Shown here: in pieces, positions 47,501 through 57,217 of the stretch
How the letters are laid out: each line of letters begins with the position of its first letter
How positions within the stretch are numbered: the stretch's first letter is position 1
Origin: Juglans regia
Taxonomy: Eukaryota > Streptophyta > Magnoliopsida > Fagales > Juglandaceae
DNA: 64,000 nucleotides
Assembly: GCF_001411555.2 (NCBI RefSeq)
Contig: NC_049903.1
Location: forward strand, 19,387,234 to 19,451,233
Direction of reading: 5' to 3'
Made by a program: the position numbers and the translations under genes
Notes under the pieces: model-generated
What the model saw: the letters and a program-made list of their open reading frames with translations, nothing else
The model's database searches: none
What the model was told of the DNA's origin: nothing

Positions 47501-50162
47501 AGTACCGGATGAGTCTTTCCCAGAGATTGCGAATTGTATAGGCATAGCAAGAGGGTTTATGAATCACTCGATGAATTTCAAGAGGGGTTATACTTCATTG
47601 GAAATTGTATTGCTGTGCGTTCCTGGTGGTTATCAGTGTGTGGATCTTTCCTTATATAAGGTGAAGACCAAGATATACTATGTACCGTCTTGTGGCTTAG
47701 ATTTTTCAGTTGTTGTCTAACCCATTTTGTATAAACAGGAATGTCAATTTGTTTTGTTATTAAATGAAACTAATACCTCTTCTGAAAGCTCTGGAGATGC
47801 CTGTATGATGATTGTACAAGCAAGTGACCTTCCATTTGTATCTATCTCACAATCTACTAGTCCAGACTATTGGATGTTGCACCAACTAAAGGTAATCTAG
47901 GTCCCTTGTTTCATCCTCATTTCCACTTTAAAATGTTGTTGGTGTTGCAGGTTTGGTGCGGAATTTGTAGTTTTTCATCTTCATATCATTGCCAACTTCG
48001 TAGTTTTTGTAAATTTGCTCTGTTTGGATTTCTGTGTTTTATTTATTTGACCTCCTCTGTCCCCACAATGTGACAGCTCCTTTTTCCAGGCTATGCTGGC
48101 TAACAGCTAGTTTCTTGAGAAAATTATTTCATCTTAATTTCCTTTATTTTTTCTTTTTTTTTTTTTAATAAAAATCTCTCAAGTCAAGCATTTCATTTGT
48201 CTTCTCTCAACTTCCTCCTTATTTGTGTGGTTGCTGAACTTGTGTGCATGTGTTGCTTTTTTTTTATTATTTGTAAGAACATTTAAATTTTATTCCTTTC
48301 TGCTCTTTCATGAGTATTTTCTTAAGATGATTTTTCGTAAACAACCAAGTTCTCTGAAGGTTTTTATTTGCAGGACTCTGTTGTCTACCTGCAAATGGAG
48401 AATGAAAAGGTTCGCAGTATCCCTCACCGTGTAATCGCTCCCTTGGCAGTTAGCAGTGAGTCTTTCTCATTTTATATTGGTTTATTATGCTTTTTAAATT
48501 TTGTGAAGAACAATAATCCTGGTAGGGGTTCTATTTAGTGGAACAATGATCATGATGATGAATTAATTATGTTGACTATTGATATAAATCTCTCGTGTGC
48601 TTATGTGTGTCCTGTATGTATGTGTGTACGCTTTTCTTTTTTTGATAAGTGTATGTGTACCTTTTATGAGCATGAGTATGGGAGTATTTGTTAGCATGTG
48701 TGTGTATGTATGTATGGATATTTTGTGTATATATATAAAGATGTTTTTATGTACGTATTGTTTACGTATTCAATAATATCAAAGTCTAATTCACCATAAA
48801 TAGGAGAGTACTCTAAAACCAGAGTTACCTATTCTTCATGGGTGGTGCGTGGGAGTTGAGATTTCACATGGTAAAGTGGTCTCAAGTGTGATCTCCAGTG
48901 TTGGTGGGAAGGAGGTTTGGGGGCTCACAATTTGATGTGGTTCAACCGTGCTTTCTTGGTGATATGGTTAGGCATTAGGCAGATGAGCGTACCAATTTCT
49001 TTAGACTGGACCACTGGTGGTGGATGCAAAATATGATAGTTTTGGGGGAGGATGGAGTCTAATGAGTTTAATTGGCCATATGGGGTGGGACAATTCAGTG
49101 TGTTAGAAATGGGCCTGTTGAAATTGAAGGTTCAGTTGTTTGAGAGAGAAGCTTTGTGCAAGATGATCTTGGGATGCTTTGTGTTGTATTTGGAGAGAGA
49201 ATCTGTTAGAGCTTTGAGATAAGGAAAGACATTGGTAGATATGAAGGATTGTTTTCCTTAAAACCTTTATCATTGATTGCGTAGTCATTTTATCTCTAGT
49301 TGTGAGGACTTTTTAACTCTTTTCATTCTTCTCTTATTAGGAGTTTTTTGTGTATGCATCCTCTGTACTTGAACAATACCTCATTTCTTCATCATTAAAG
49401 TTTTAACACATTAAATTAATAAGAAATTGGGAAAATTGACCTTTACCCCCTCAAACTAGTGCTGTTGTAATTTGACCAACAAAGTATTAGAGTTGTTATT
49501 TATTGAAATTGAAATTACAATTTACCCTCTTGTTAAGATCTTACCATTGGATGGAAAATAGGTGACCTGATGTGATTCTAATGACTGAATTTTAAAAGAG
49601 TGAGCAAATTGTAAGGGAAGTGGTAGTTTTGGGGTAAAATGATAAATTTGATAGTTTGGCGGCCAAATTGGAATTGGAGTTATTGTTGGGGCAAAGTGTA
49701 TTTTTCGGAGAGATAAATTCATTAGAAAGAGAGAAGTTATTGTGCATACAGGAAGTATACTGAAGACTTTTCTAAATGGTAAAGGATTCATGCACTCTGC
49801 CTTTTCAAGCTACTTCACACTTCACAGTGTAAAGAAGAATTAGCAAAATTGTTGCAACCTCAGTTTCTCATTTGAAGTTATTATATGTGACAATTATCTG
49901 ACCTCAAGGATAACTAGTATTGGGAATATATTCCTCCTTCCATGCATGGAAGAAAGTTCAGTGTCTTTAAACTGGGATCCTAACCAGTTACATAAACCTT
50001 GTTGTAGATTTGTTGAAATGAGTTTGTGCTAGTGTCCTGACCTTGACATTGAAACCTATTGTAACAGCATCCCGAGGTGTTGCTTGTGTTTTTGCTGCAA
50101 GAAAACGTGCCTTGGTCTACATCCTGGAGGAAGATGAAGATGAGGTCTCAGATGCAGAATAA
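26599..50162 (+). CDS. APC4: Anaphase-promoting complex subunit 4 (APC4), 19 exons
   Basis: Exons: 26599-26667, 26762-26873, 26948-27039, 28442-28525, 29311-29550, 40072-40149, 40720-40871, 41111-41271, 41361-41461, 41539-41613, 42702-42881, 43596-43678, 43764-43862, 45103-45207, 45792-45930, 47433-47660, 47739-47891, 48374-48455, 50068-50162. All introns are GT/AG and phases agree, giving 2328 nt and 775 residues without a stop, near the usual plant APC4 length. The N-terminal part (about 1-200) is the APC4 WD40-type region ([45 protein letters not shown]). The rest is the long helical APC4 domain (for example [13 protein letters not shown], about 400-412). The C-terminus is acidic ([11 protein letters not shown]). 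APC4 is a scaffold subunit of the APC/C ubiquitin ligase, which targets mitotic cyclins and securin for degradation. The start is the first in-frame ATG after the promoter. The gene looks functional despite a 10.5-kb fifth intron. Confidence 0.95.
27040..28441 (+). other. APC4 intron 3
   Basis: This is a 1.4-kb intron with no recognisable element or nested gene. It is T-rich on the + strand, as is usual for plant introns. Confidence 0.75.
28806..28930 (-). mobile_element. LINE 3'-tail remnant in APC4 intron 4
   Basis: A long T-run (about 28822-28862) is followed by text whose reverse strand reads tgtacttgggctatgccta. The same 3' end occurs in the LINEs ending at 33475 and 34268. Only the tail is present, so it is a severely 5'-truncated antisense insertion. 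Confidence 0.7.
29065..29145 (-). mobile_element. Partial tRNA-derived SINE in APC4 intron 4
   Basis: The + strand reads attgtttacatccaaggg...acaaatcttagacttggggg...ccaaagcccttacca. This is the reverse of the promoter half of the SINE at 33699-33920: the B-box GGTTCAAATC-like and A-box GGTAAAGG-like regions align. Only the 5' half is recognisable. Confidence 0.6.
29764..30108 (+). pseudogene. Exon-like gene fragment of unknown origin in APC4 intron 5
   Basis: After an acceptor-like tttttatacag (ending 29766), a frame reads [19 protein letters not shown]...[20 protein letters not shown] with unbiased, protein-like composition. A second acceptor-like ttcttgtcacag near 30020 is followed by about 87 nt that read [19 protein letters not shown] and end with a donor-like AG|GTTTGT near 30108. 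The reading frame upstream has a stop. I do not recognise the protein, and these segments are not part of APC4 as I know it. They could be a captured gene piece or cryptic exons. Confidence 0.4.
30245..31790 (-). mobile_element. Degraded L1-type LINE piece, split by a MITE
   Basis: A T-run near 30245 marks the 3' tail on the - strand. At about 31000-31080 the - strand reads a zinc-binding RT-associated motif ([20 protein letters not shown]). At 31661-31407 it reads RT text ([13 protein letters not shown]...[20 protein letters not shown]), in which the FADD-type catalytic motif has changed to YIND. The body is interrupted at 30349-30734 by a MITE. It is heavily deleted and non-functional. Confidence 0.75.
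30346..30737. mobile_element. MITE of the GAGATGAGAT family, copy 2
   Basis: The element 30349-30734 is bounded by TTA on both sides. Its ends ggggatgcttgggtaatgag and ctcacttcccaaacaagccc are inverted repeats with internal GAGATGAGATGAGAT. The TTA trinucleotide would suit a PIF/Harbinger (Tourist) element, but copies 1 and 3 do not show it. Confidence 0.75.
31791..32814. other. Intron 5 filler, unresolved
   Basis: It contains a T-run near 31838-31852 that may be another LINE tail. A 63-residue antisense frame (32488-32297) was not recognised, and the end is AT-rich. No element boundaries could be set. Confidence 0.3.
32815..33475 (+). mobile_element. Internally deleted LINE piece in sense orientation
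   Basis: The + strand reads the RT region after the catalytic motif ([19 protein letters not shown], then [13 protein letters not shown] near 32980). It jumps by deletion to the LINE 3' end (cttgtgtacttgggctatgc near 33409, an AATAAAG-like signal and an A-rich tail at 33475). It belongs to the same family as the large LINE at 34268 but lies in the opposite orientation. Confidence 0.8.
33476..34200. mobile_element. Degenerate MITE-like element hosting a SINE
   Basis: Both ends carry GGTTTGGTTCGGTTGG-like and GGTCGGTTCAGTTTTAC-like motifs of the kind seen at the termini of GGTTCGG-rich plant hAT MITEs. Exact ends and duplications were not found. The SINE at 33699-33920 lies inside it. Confidence 0.4.
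33686..33933 (-). mobile_element. tRNA-derived SINE with 13-bp target duplications
   Basis: On the - strand the body (33920-33699) starts GGCTCAAGTGGTAAAGG, which matches a pol III A box. About 50 bp on it has GGTTCAAATCTCC, which matches a B box. It ends in a short A/T-rich tail. Identical gccaaatattatt flanks lie at 33686-33698 and 33921-33933. At about 220 bp it is typical of plant tRNA-related SINEs, which depend on LINE enzymes for movement. Relatives lie at 29065 and 44245. Confidence 0.9.
34408..37963 (-). pseudogene. LINE ORF2: endonuclease and reverse transcriptase
   Basis: The frame starts [15 protein letters not shown], the usual start of the endonuclease, with QETKL about 40 residues on. 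The endonuclease C-terminal half follows ([23 protein letters not shown]). RT has [45 protein letters not shown] and the catalytic [10 protein letters not shown]. The post-RT segment includes RDFLWSG and [16 protein letters not shown], then the zinc-binding motif [15 protein letters not shown]. Stops occur at 37550, 37040 and 36035 in one frame. Frame changes fall near 36033, between 35730 and 35598, and near 34702. It encodes the enzymes for target-primed reverse transcription, but this copy is broken. Confidence 0.9.
38117..39712 (-). pseudogene. LINE ORF1 with one in-frame stop
   Basis: One frame of 532 codons is interrupted only by a stop at 38747-38749 (codon 322). The first 140 residues form a compact domain ([48 protein letters not shown]). 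The middle has a helical stretch ([20 protein letters not shown]) that may oligomerise, and the rest is low-complexity and rich in Gly, Pro and acidic residues. In L1-type elements ORF1 is the nucleic-acid-binding partner of ORF2. No CCHC knuckle is seen. It lies about 150 nt before ORF2 in the same frame. Confidence 0.7.
41614..42701 (+). other. APC4 intron 10
   Basis: This is a 1.1-kb intron. It includes a stretch (about 41840-42140) with text such as aaatcccacattgcttggga that looks repetitive, but I could not assign it to a family or find its ends. Confidence 0.5.
42882..43595 (+). other. APC4 intron 11
   Basis: This is a 0.7-kb T-rich intron with a T-run at its start. The short motif caatattctatttgaaatca is repeated around 43359-43430. 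No gene or element is recognised. Confidence 0.7.
43988..44845. repeat. Interleaved duplication in APC4 intron 13
   Basis: Two segments each occur twice. The first (tcaagattattgatgaacat, about 43990-44150) recurs at about 44718-44845 (tcaatattattaatgagcat). The second (cactagccacatttgtgcta, about 44153-44235) recurs at about 44586-44661. A SINE piece lies between them. The order A-B-SINE-B-A with all copies in direct orientation suggests successive unequal events. Confidence 0.6.
44245..44405 (+). mobile_element. SINE 3' portion in APC4 intron 13
   Basis: The + strand text (ggggccagcagactagg, gaggtgtacttccgggaaac, cctcgggattagtaagga, cccagacacttggtgccag, A-run) aligns block by block with the 3' half of the SINE at 33699-33920. 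The tRNA-like head is not recognisable here. Confidence 0.7.
45208..45791 (+). other. APC4 intron 14
   Basis: This is a 0.6-kb intron. The exon 14 frame runs on into its start only because no stop follows at once, and the GT donor at 45208 gives the correct phase. Nothing else is recognised. Confidence 0.75.
45931..47432 (+). other. APC4 intron 15
   Basis: This is a 1.5-kb intron with a (GT)n tract near 47200-47214. No gene or complete mobile element is recognised. Confidence 0.75.
48456..50067 (+). other. APC4 intron 18
   Basis: This is a 1.6-kb intron with short (TG)n/(TATG)n runs around 48600-48740. A stretch at about 48840-49390 resembles LINE-derived DNA without a firm motif. A segment at about 49430-49700 has ends (tgacctttaccccc, ggggcaaagtg) reminiscent of the foldback element at 642-1274. 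Confidence 0.5.
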
Positions 50163-51337
50163 CGACCTGATGTGTCTTTTGTTTGATATTTTTTTAATTA
50201 TTTTTACTGTACTTTAAAACAAAAACAACGTTGAATGGGTTTAATTAATTGTGTTATGTTTATCTTTTTTTTTTTCTTTTTTATAATTTTGGTCTTAATG
50301 GGCTATAGAATTTATCATTGTATTTAAGGAAACCAAACGTGAAGTGGAAATGGCTGTTGTCCGTAGTGAATGCAATGTTACAGTCGATGGATAGCAAGGA
50401 ATTCATGAATCATTCAATAGAGGAAAGCAGAGCACTCTTGTCACAATAATGTACGAACAACCATTGTCGCTTTTTGGAGATTTCTATTTACGAAGGGGAA
50501 AGGGATGGTCTAAGAGGGTAGAGAAGGTAAGGAATGGTGAGCTTTCATGGGGAACTCAGCAAGGTGGTAGGAATGTCTCAGTCATCCAACAACAAAGGGA
50601 ACAAAGATGAGGTTCGTCAAACATGTGCTTGGAAAAAGAAAAATCATCAAATACCCTTTTATAACTCGATGAAATGGATCGTAGTTTTGAAAAACTGAAA
50701 TTTATTTATTTTGAAGTGGCATAATAAATATACTACATGTTGGAACCGGAATACGTTATATCACTATCCAATTTGAAATTTGTTGGAACCGGAATACGTA
50801 AACATAGTTGAAGTGGACGGAGGACATGCATGTTGGCACATCAACATTTTTCTAGATTTATGCCTCACTTGGATGTTGAGATGAGATGAGATGAGAAATT
50901 TGTGAAATGTGAATAGCAGTTAAATGGTTTGAGTTAAAATATTTTATTGAGTTTTAGAAAATGAGAGAAAAAAGATTAAATAAAAATATTATAAAGTTAA
51001 AATATTGTTAGAATATAATTTTTATTTTGAGATTTGAAAAAGTTGAATTATTTTTTGTGATTTGTTTAGAAATTTGTGAAAGTTGTAATAATTATGTATG
51101 ATTAGATGAAAAAGTTTAAATTTTGAAATTGAAAAGCGTTTATGTTTGAGAAAGAAATAAAATGAGAGAGATGAGTATCTCATCTCAACATCCACACATG
51201 CTGACTCTCAAGCAAGGTCTAAATCATATCAGTCATCTGATTTAACCTGTTAGAGATGACATGTATTGATTGTTGTTGATCATCCAGTTGTTACTGCATA
51301 GCTTCTTGTTGCTTCTAGTTCGTTTGTTGGCAAGCCT
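50163..51337. other. APC4 downstream region
   Basis: It holds the presumed APC4 3' UTR, without a clear AATAAA. A short direct repeat (gttggaaccggaatacgt at 50739-50756 and 50782-50799) and a MITE (listed separately) lie here. No further gene is recognised. Confidence 0.5.
50862..51201. mobile_element. MITE of the GAGATGAGAT family, copy 3
   Basis: The ends GCCTCACTTGGATGTTGAG and CTCAACATCCACACATGC form inverted repeats with GAGATGAGATGAGA just inside. The interior shares long blocks with copy 2 (for example taaaaatattataaagttaa). Its target duplication is unclear. Confidence 0.8.
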
Positions 51338-51342
51338 TAAAA

Positions 51343-51831
51343 TGTTACATGGCTTCAGAGAAGGAGAAAAAATGGGGAGTTTTTAAGGTTCTGGAAGAGA
51401 GAGGCAACAATTGAGAGAGAATAGGAGATTTCGCATGATTCGTGTGAAGAAGAATTAGGGTTCGAGAGGAGCCTTATCCTGAGGTCTAAACGGTGTCGTA
51501 GGGAATAAATGTAAAACGGCGTAGCATTAGGTTTCAGTTAAACGCACAACTTTACTCATTTCATTACTACGTTTTTATTGTTTCTAAAAAAGACAAAGAA
51601 ATGTTAATTTTATAATTACATTAGAGGGTTGTTAAAAAGCCCATGCGGGTGGGGTATTCTAGCACATCTGACAACTTTGTTATTGCATCTGTAATTTCTC
51701 TCTAGAGGAATGAGTGACCTCGAACACACTCCAGCGTATGAATTCTCTATTTCCTTTATGTGTTGTCCTTTTCATTTTCTTACATCATAGCCAGAATACA
51801 TCATTTACAAGTAAAATCACAAGCAGAGCCA
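51343..51831 (+). repeat. Chromovirus 5' LTR
   Basis: It starts TGTTACATGGCTTC and ends AAGCAGAGCCA. It matches the two pieces of the 3' LTR (56284-56537 and 58195-58418) except for several substitutions and indels, the largest being about 30 bp near 51500-51545. Confidence 0.9.
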
Positions 51832-51837
51832 TAACTA

Positions 51838-51854
51838 GAGGTATCCCAGAGCCT
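51838..51854 (+). promoter_or_regulatory. Degenerate primer binding site
   Basis: GAGGTATCCCAGAGCC lies a few bases inside the 5' LTR. It resembles the initiator tRNA-Met type site TGGTATCAGAGCC with substitutions. Confidence 0.6.
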
Positions 51855-51897
51855 ACGTTCCTTACAAGCCAAACATCAACTACCCAGAATTTTTCCC

Positions 51898-53228
51898 ATG
51901 GCCGATAATACTAGATCCAAACAACAGTAGGAAGCAACCTAAAAACAGTTAGCAGAACATCACCAAAGTATAGCAGAGCTCCATCAATGTGTGGAGGAAA
52001 TGATAGATATGATGAAGACTGTCTTGGAATCCAACAACCAGATCGCATAGAGGGAGATCAACAGAGACTTGAATGGGAGGTCCCGGATCCAAGACGAATC
52101 TACACAAAAGGAGTCAAGTTAGATTTTCCTCACTTTGAAGAAGGCAACAACCCAGCTGAATGGGTTTTTAAAGAAAATCAGTACTTTGAATTCCACCTAA
52201 CACAGGTTACTCATCGTTTACTAATGGCATCTTATCACATGAAGGGAGAAGCACTTATTTGGTATCAAGATGCATGGAGTAGTGGCCAATTTAGGGATTG
52301 AGAGACATTCACAAGGGCCCTTCAGGTTTGATTTGGGCCTACAACCTATGATGATTCGATGGAAACGTTGACAAGATTGAAGCAGTCCTATTTAGTAACA
52401 GCATACAAAGCACAGTTTGAATCAATGTTTAACAGGTTGACTGGTCTAGCTAATTGCCACAAGCTCAGTTGCTTTATTAGTGGGTTGAAAGACGAGATCC
52501 AACTGCCAATCAAAATGTTCAATCCAGTTAGTTTGAAGCTGCCTTTGGTTTGACAAAAATATAGGAGGAGCATTTAGCTAGCATCAGAAAACAACCTAGA
52601 TCAGTTAGGGAAATAAGTAATATACCTGTCTCGAGCAGCTTCAGTCAAGGGCATCGGGAGGGGGCTAATAGGTGGGTTAAACCCTTTGTACCTGCAAAAC
52701 AAGATTTTTTGCGACAAATAGATGAAAAATGAAGATGTCTTTGTTTTCGTTGTGACGAGAAGTGGAGTCCCGCTCTCACATTTGCAAGTCACCAAAGATC
52801 TACCTCTTGCAAAGTTGTGAGGATATGGGTGAGGATGTGGAGCTAGAACTCACGGAGGAAGTGCAACCGAAAGAGGAAGGGATAATGAAGGAAAGAATGG
52901 AGGAAAATCTAGAGATATCCATTAGTGCTATGGTGGGAATTCCAAGTGTAAGCACTATGAGGTTGGTAGGTAAAATAGAAGGGGAACCAGTGGTCATTTT
53001 GGTAGACTCGGGAAGCACTCATTGCTTCCTTGATCCAGTAGTGGCTTACAAGGCTAAGTTGAAAGTGAATCCATTAGCTAAGTTGAATGTACGGGTGACC
53101 AATGGTGAAGTGGTGAAGAGTGACGAGTATATTGAGGCACTTCCCATAAAAATACAAGGTAACATATTCTTAGCCCCTCGTTACATTCTTGAATTGGGTG
53201 GTTGTGACTTAGTGTTGGGGGTTTAGCC
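51898..53228 (+). pseudogene. Chromovirus gag and protease remnant
   Basis: A start MADNTRSKQQ is followed at once by a stop. Gag text then appears in shifting frames: LDFPHFEEGNNPAEWVF near 52110-52160 and LKQSYLVTAYKAQFESMFNRL near 52380. A CCHC knuckle is not preserved. Protease follows at 52920-53220 with VILVDSGSTHCFLD. The frame ends at a stop at 53224-53226, right after a DLVLGV segment. Confidence 0.85.
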
Positions 53229-53494
53229 ACCTTGGGTCCCATTGTTTGGGACTTTTCAAAGTTATCCATGGAATTTTGGAGGGAAGGACAGAAACTTATC
53301 CTGTTGGAGCTCAAATTGCAGCTCTACATAGTGGGAGACAGGAACGAAACTATGCTAATCTCACTGATGAAAGGGAAGGGAATGTTGTTGCAAATAGTAG
53401 GACAAGAGAGTGAGCCACAAGGGGGATTGTGCAATGCTGGATTGGAAGAGTTGTTGAGTGAATTTAATGTGATTTTTGATGAACCACAGGGCTA

Positions 53495-53529
53495 CCCCCA
53501 CCCCACCCCACCCCACCTCACCTCACCCC
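53495..53529 (+). repeat. (CCACC)n minisatellite inside pol
   Basis: A pentanucleotide-like run (cccca/cctca) has expanded exactly where gypsy pol normally encodes the short conserved LPP segment before RT. It adds prolines and threonines and probably arose by slippage after the element decayed. Confidence 0.7.
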
Positions 53530-53559
53530 AAAGAAACTAGGACCATAAAATAGTTTTAA

Positions 53560-54960
53560 AAGAGGGCACCCAACCCATTTTCACTAGACCCTATCATTAC
53601 TCCCACTACCAAAAATTAGAGATTGAGAAGATTGTAGCTGAATTATTGAAAAATTGAGTAGTGAGACCAAGTTCCAGCCCCTTTTCCTCCCTGGTGTTAC
53701 TAGTGCAAAAGGCGGATGGGGAGTGGAGATTGTGTGTGGATTATCGGGCGTTGAATCAGGAAATGGTTAAAGGCAAGTTCCCTATTCTAGTGATTGATGA
53801 GTTACTAGATGAGTTGGGAGGGGCTAGGGTGTTCTCAAAGCTGGATTTATGATCAGGTTACCATCAAATCAGAGTGGTACCCGAGGATGTAGCCAAAACA
53901 ACTTTAGAACTCATAAGGGCCAATATGAGTTCTTAGTGATGTTATTCGGGCTCACTAATGCCCTGTCCATTTTTTATGGGCTGATGAATGATGTTTTCAT
54001 ACCACTGTTGAGGAGATTTGTTCTAATATTTTTTAAAGACATATTAGTGTACAACAACAGTTGGGAAGAGCATGCAAACCACCTTAGACAGGTGTTATAG
54101 CTGTTGCTGGGGCACCAACTGTACGCAAAAAAGTTTAAGTGTCGGTTTGGAGTGGAAGAAGTGGATTATTTGGGCCACATCATTTTGGGCCAAGGGGTCA
54201 AGGCTGACCCCTTAAAGATCACATCCATGTTGGAGTGGCCAACACCTAAGACACCAAAGGCCTTGAGGGGATTCTTAGGATTGACCGGTTACTATCGAAA
54301 GTTCATAAAAAATTATGGATTGTTAGCAGCCCCACTTACTAGCCTTTTGAGGAAGAATGTTTTTTCTTGGTCCCAAGATGCAACCCAAGTTTTTATGACT
54401 TTAAATGAGGTTATCACCCAACCTCCTGTCTGTCTTCAAACTTCCAAACTCTTCACAACCATTTACAATGGAATGTGATGCTAGTGGGAAGGGCATTGGT
54501 GTTGTCCTAATGCAAGCAGGACAACCCATAGCCTTTTTTAACAAAATGTTAAAGAGAAGGGCCTTACTCCTCTCTACTTATGAGAGGGAATTGCTGGCTG
54601 TGGTTACTACAATACAAAAATGGCGCCCTTATCTCTTGGGACAGTCATTTATCATCAAGACAAATCAACAAGTATTAAAGTTTTTGCTTGAGCAGAAGGT
54701 GGGAACAGAAGCACAACACAAGTGGCTAAACAAGTTGATGGGGTATGAGTTCAAAATAGAGTATAAAAAATGGAATGAAAATTTAGTGGCAAATGCTCTA
54801 TCTAGGAGGAGAGAGATAGAATCTGAAAACATGGGGGTGTTCGCACAAATTTATTTTCTCATAGTTGAGTGGGTAGAGGAACTAAAGCAAAGCTATAGAG
54901 ACTTTAAGGAGTTATCGGATCTGCTGACTAAGTTGCAAAATGAACAAGAGGTGCCAAAAT
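53560..54960 (+). pseudogene. Chromovirus reverse transcriptase and RNase H remnant
   Basis: RT motifs are [39 protein letters not shown] followed by a stop, then after frame changes [15 protein letters not shown] and [13 protein letters not shown]. The last is the catalytic box, where the first of the two aspartates is Lys. LEWPTPKTPKALRGFLGLT and YYRKFIKNY follow. RNase H starts ECDASGKGIGVVLMQ and keeps STYERELLAVV and the terminal NLVANALSRR. Several stops and frame changes and the lost aspartate make the enzyme inactive. Confidence 0.9.
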
Positions 54961-55019
54961 AGATTACTCGACATCAAGGGCTGCTTTTAAAAAGAGGTAA
55001 AATTTTTATAGTGCCAGAT

Positions 55020-56275
55020 TCTCCTTTTAAATGAAGGTACTGCAGTATATCCATACAGATTCCATGACAGGTCATTCAAGCTATCTTAAGACATATTAGA
55101 GGGCCAAGAGAGATTTCTACTAGGCTAGAATGAAGAAGGATATTAAGAAATGGGTCAGGAAGTGTGACACGTGCCAGGCTACTAAGTATGAAACCCTGCC
55201 ACTAGCAGGTCTCCTACAACCTCTCCCCATACCTTAACAAGCTTGTATGAACATTTCCATGGATTTTATCGAAGGGTTACCAAAATACAAGAGGTACTCT
55301 GTCATCTTTGTGTTCGCGGACCGCTTCACAAAATATGGACATTTTATGAGCCTATCTCACCCTTACATAGCCCAAAATGTAGCCCTGCATGGCTTTCCTA
55401 AGACTATAGAGTCTGACAGGGATTCATTGTTCCTAAGTTCATTCTGGAAGGAATTGTTTACCCTCTAAGGCACTACCCATAACTTCAGCTCTGTCAATCA
55501 TCTCCAAAGCGATGGGCAGACTGAAGCCTTAAATAAGGTTTTAGAAGGATATTTACGATGTTATGTAGGGCTTAGGCCCACGGGGTGAAGTCAATGGTTA
55601 CCCTTGGCAGAGTGGTGGTACCAACCACAGCTCGACAAAGTTGTTCCCTTTTGAGGCACTTAACAGTTATCCCCCCCCCGGTGGGAGATTGCTAGACTAC
55701 ATTTCAGGGACCTCAACTAATAGGGCAGTGGATCAAGTGTTACAAAACAAAACCCAAATTCTCAATCTATTAAAGAATAATCTCACAGCAACACAAAATC
55801 GCATGAAAAATTATGCATATAAAAAGAGAACTGAGAGGGAGTTCAAAATGGAGATTGGATATACCTTCGCCTTCAGCCTTACCGCCAGAAGTCAGTGGCG
55901 GCGTGCCGCAATATGAAACTTGCTCCACGCTTCTACAGCCCTTTCAAGGTGGTCCAAAGGCTTGGATCAGTTGCTTACCGCTTTGAGTTGTCACCATCTT
56001 CTTAGATTCACTCGATTTTTCACGTATCGTGATTGAAAAAGAAGTTGGGAACACGGATCCAACCACTGGCCACCCTACCTCCCACCACAAGTGACAGTGA
56101 AGTACTACCGAAACCTGAGACCGTATTGGAGCATCACCTAAAGTAGCATGGGAATCGAGGCGTGATGGAGGTCTTGATCAAATGGATAAGGGCGTCGTAG
56201 GCGGAAAATAGTAGGAAAAATCTATGGAAGCTTAGGGCTTTGTATCCACACATTGTGGACAATGTCTTATAAGGG
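55020..56275 (+). pseudogene. Chromovirus integrase and chromodomain remnant
   Basis: The zinc-binding part is recognisable near 55160 (VRKCDTCQ-like). The core has MDFIEGLPK and DRFTKYGHF, then IESDRDSLFLSSFW and SDGQTEALNKVLEGYLR, so the three acidic residues are still visible though in broken frames. Near 56160-56195 the frame reads VMEVLIKW, the conserved core of the chromodomain found at the end of chromovirus integrases, followed by YPHIVDNVL. Multiple stops are present. Confidence 0.85.
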
Positions 56276-56283
56276 AGGGAGGT
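56272..56283 (+). promoter_or_regulatory. Polypurine tract of the chromovirus
   Basis: AGGGAGGGAGGT directly precedes the TGTTACA start of the 3' LTR, as expected for the plus-strand primer. Confidence 0.75.
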
Positions 56284-56537
56284 TGTTACATGGCTTCGGA
56301 AATGGTGGATCAAAGGAGAAAAAATGAGGAGTTTTAGGGCTCTGGAAGAGAGAGGCAGTAGTTGAGAGAAAATAGGAGATTTTGCATGATCCATATGAAG
56401 AAGAACTATGGTTTGAGAGGAGCCTTAACCTGAAGTCTAAACGGTGCCATAGAGAATAAGTACACTACTTTACTCATTTCATTACTACAGTTTTATTGTT
56501 TCTGAAAAAAAAAATAAAGAAATGGTAATTCTGTAAT
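56284..56537 (+). repeat. Chromovirus 3' LTR, left piece
   Basis: It matches 51343 onwards in the 5' LTR and stops at TTCTGTAAT, where the 1657-bp insertion begins. The same text resumes at 58195. Confidence 0.9.
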
Positions 56538-56860
56538 GGAAAACTCTTCTTGCAGTAGGATGGGGTAAGCGCGGTGCAGTCATCGTCTATGTGGAACAAA
56601 TTAAATGGTTCGTTTCATTCAAAATAACAAACGGTGCGTTTTCATTTTCACTTTCATTTTCGTTTTCTCCCATATGGCATATATTTCACGAGGCTTATCT
56701 TCTCCCCTTCCTTCTCCGAATCGAACCTTCTTCACTTCGTGCTCTCCCTCCTCTCCAATTCCTAATCTCCAAGTCATGTCAAAATCGAAAAAAAGAATGC
56801 ACAGGAAAGGACAGGCAAGAAAGGCTTCTCAGATAAAATCCTTTCTCTGGTTACTTCAAG

Positions 56861-57217
56861 ATGGCTCTACAAGAACTTGAAATCTAAAGGCTACCCTCCA
56901 ATGCTCTTTGATGCTCTATTCTGTGAGGATGAGAGTTTTGAGGAAGAGAATCGTATTGAGAAAGATGGGAGTGAGAACACTGATAAGAAAATGAAAAAGC
57001 AGTCACTTTTCCGTTTTGTTTGGCATGCGATGATGATGAGCTTGTGTCCCTATTCTCTAAAGAAGGAGAAACCCATGTGCATCTGAGGAGTCTGATCTCA
57101 GATGAGCCTCTAATGGTGGCTTGTAAAGAAGTTGTGGATTGGATTTTAAGGGTTAAACCGCATTATGGGTTCTCTGCTTTGACCATTTTTCTCACGATGA
57201 ATTACTTTGATAGGTTG
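56861..57217 (+). pseudogene. CYCD3: Cyclin D3 N-terminal fragment
   Basis: From ATG at 56861 (MALQELEI, then TAA) the text follows D3-type cyclins through a frame change. It has LFDALFCEDESFEEE, near-matching the retinoblastoma-binding LxCxE motif (here LFCED), then KKMKKQSLF. In the frame starting at 57020 it continues [14 protein letters not shown] and the start of the cyclin box ([22 protein letters not shown]). It stops abruptly in the first helices of the cyclin box at the join with P450 text. At least one stop and one frameshift separate the cyclin start codon from the open part. Confidence 0.85.
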
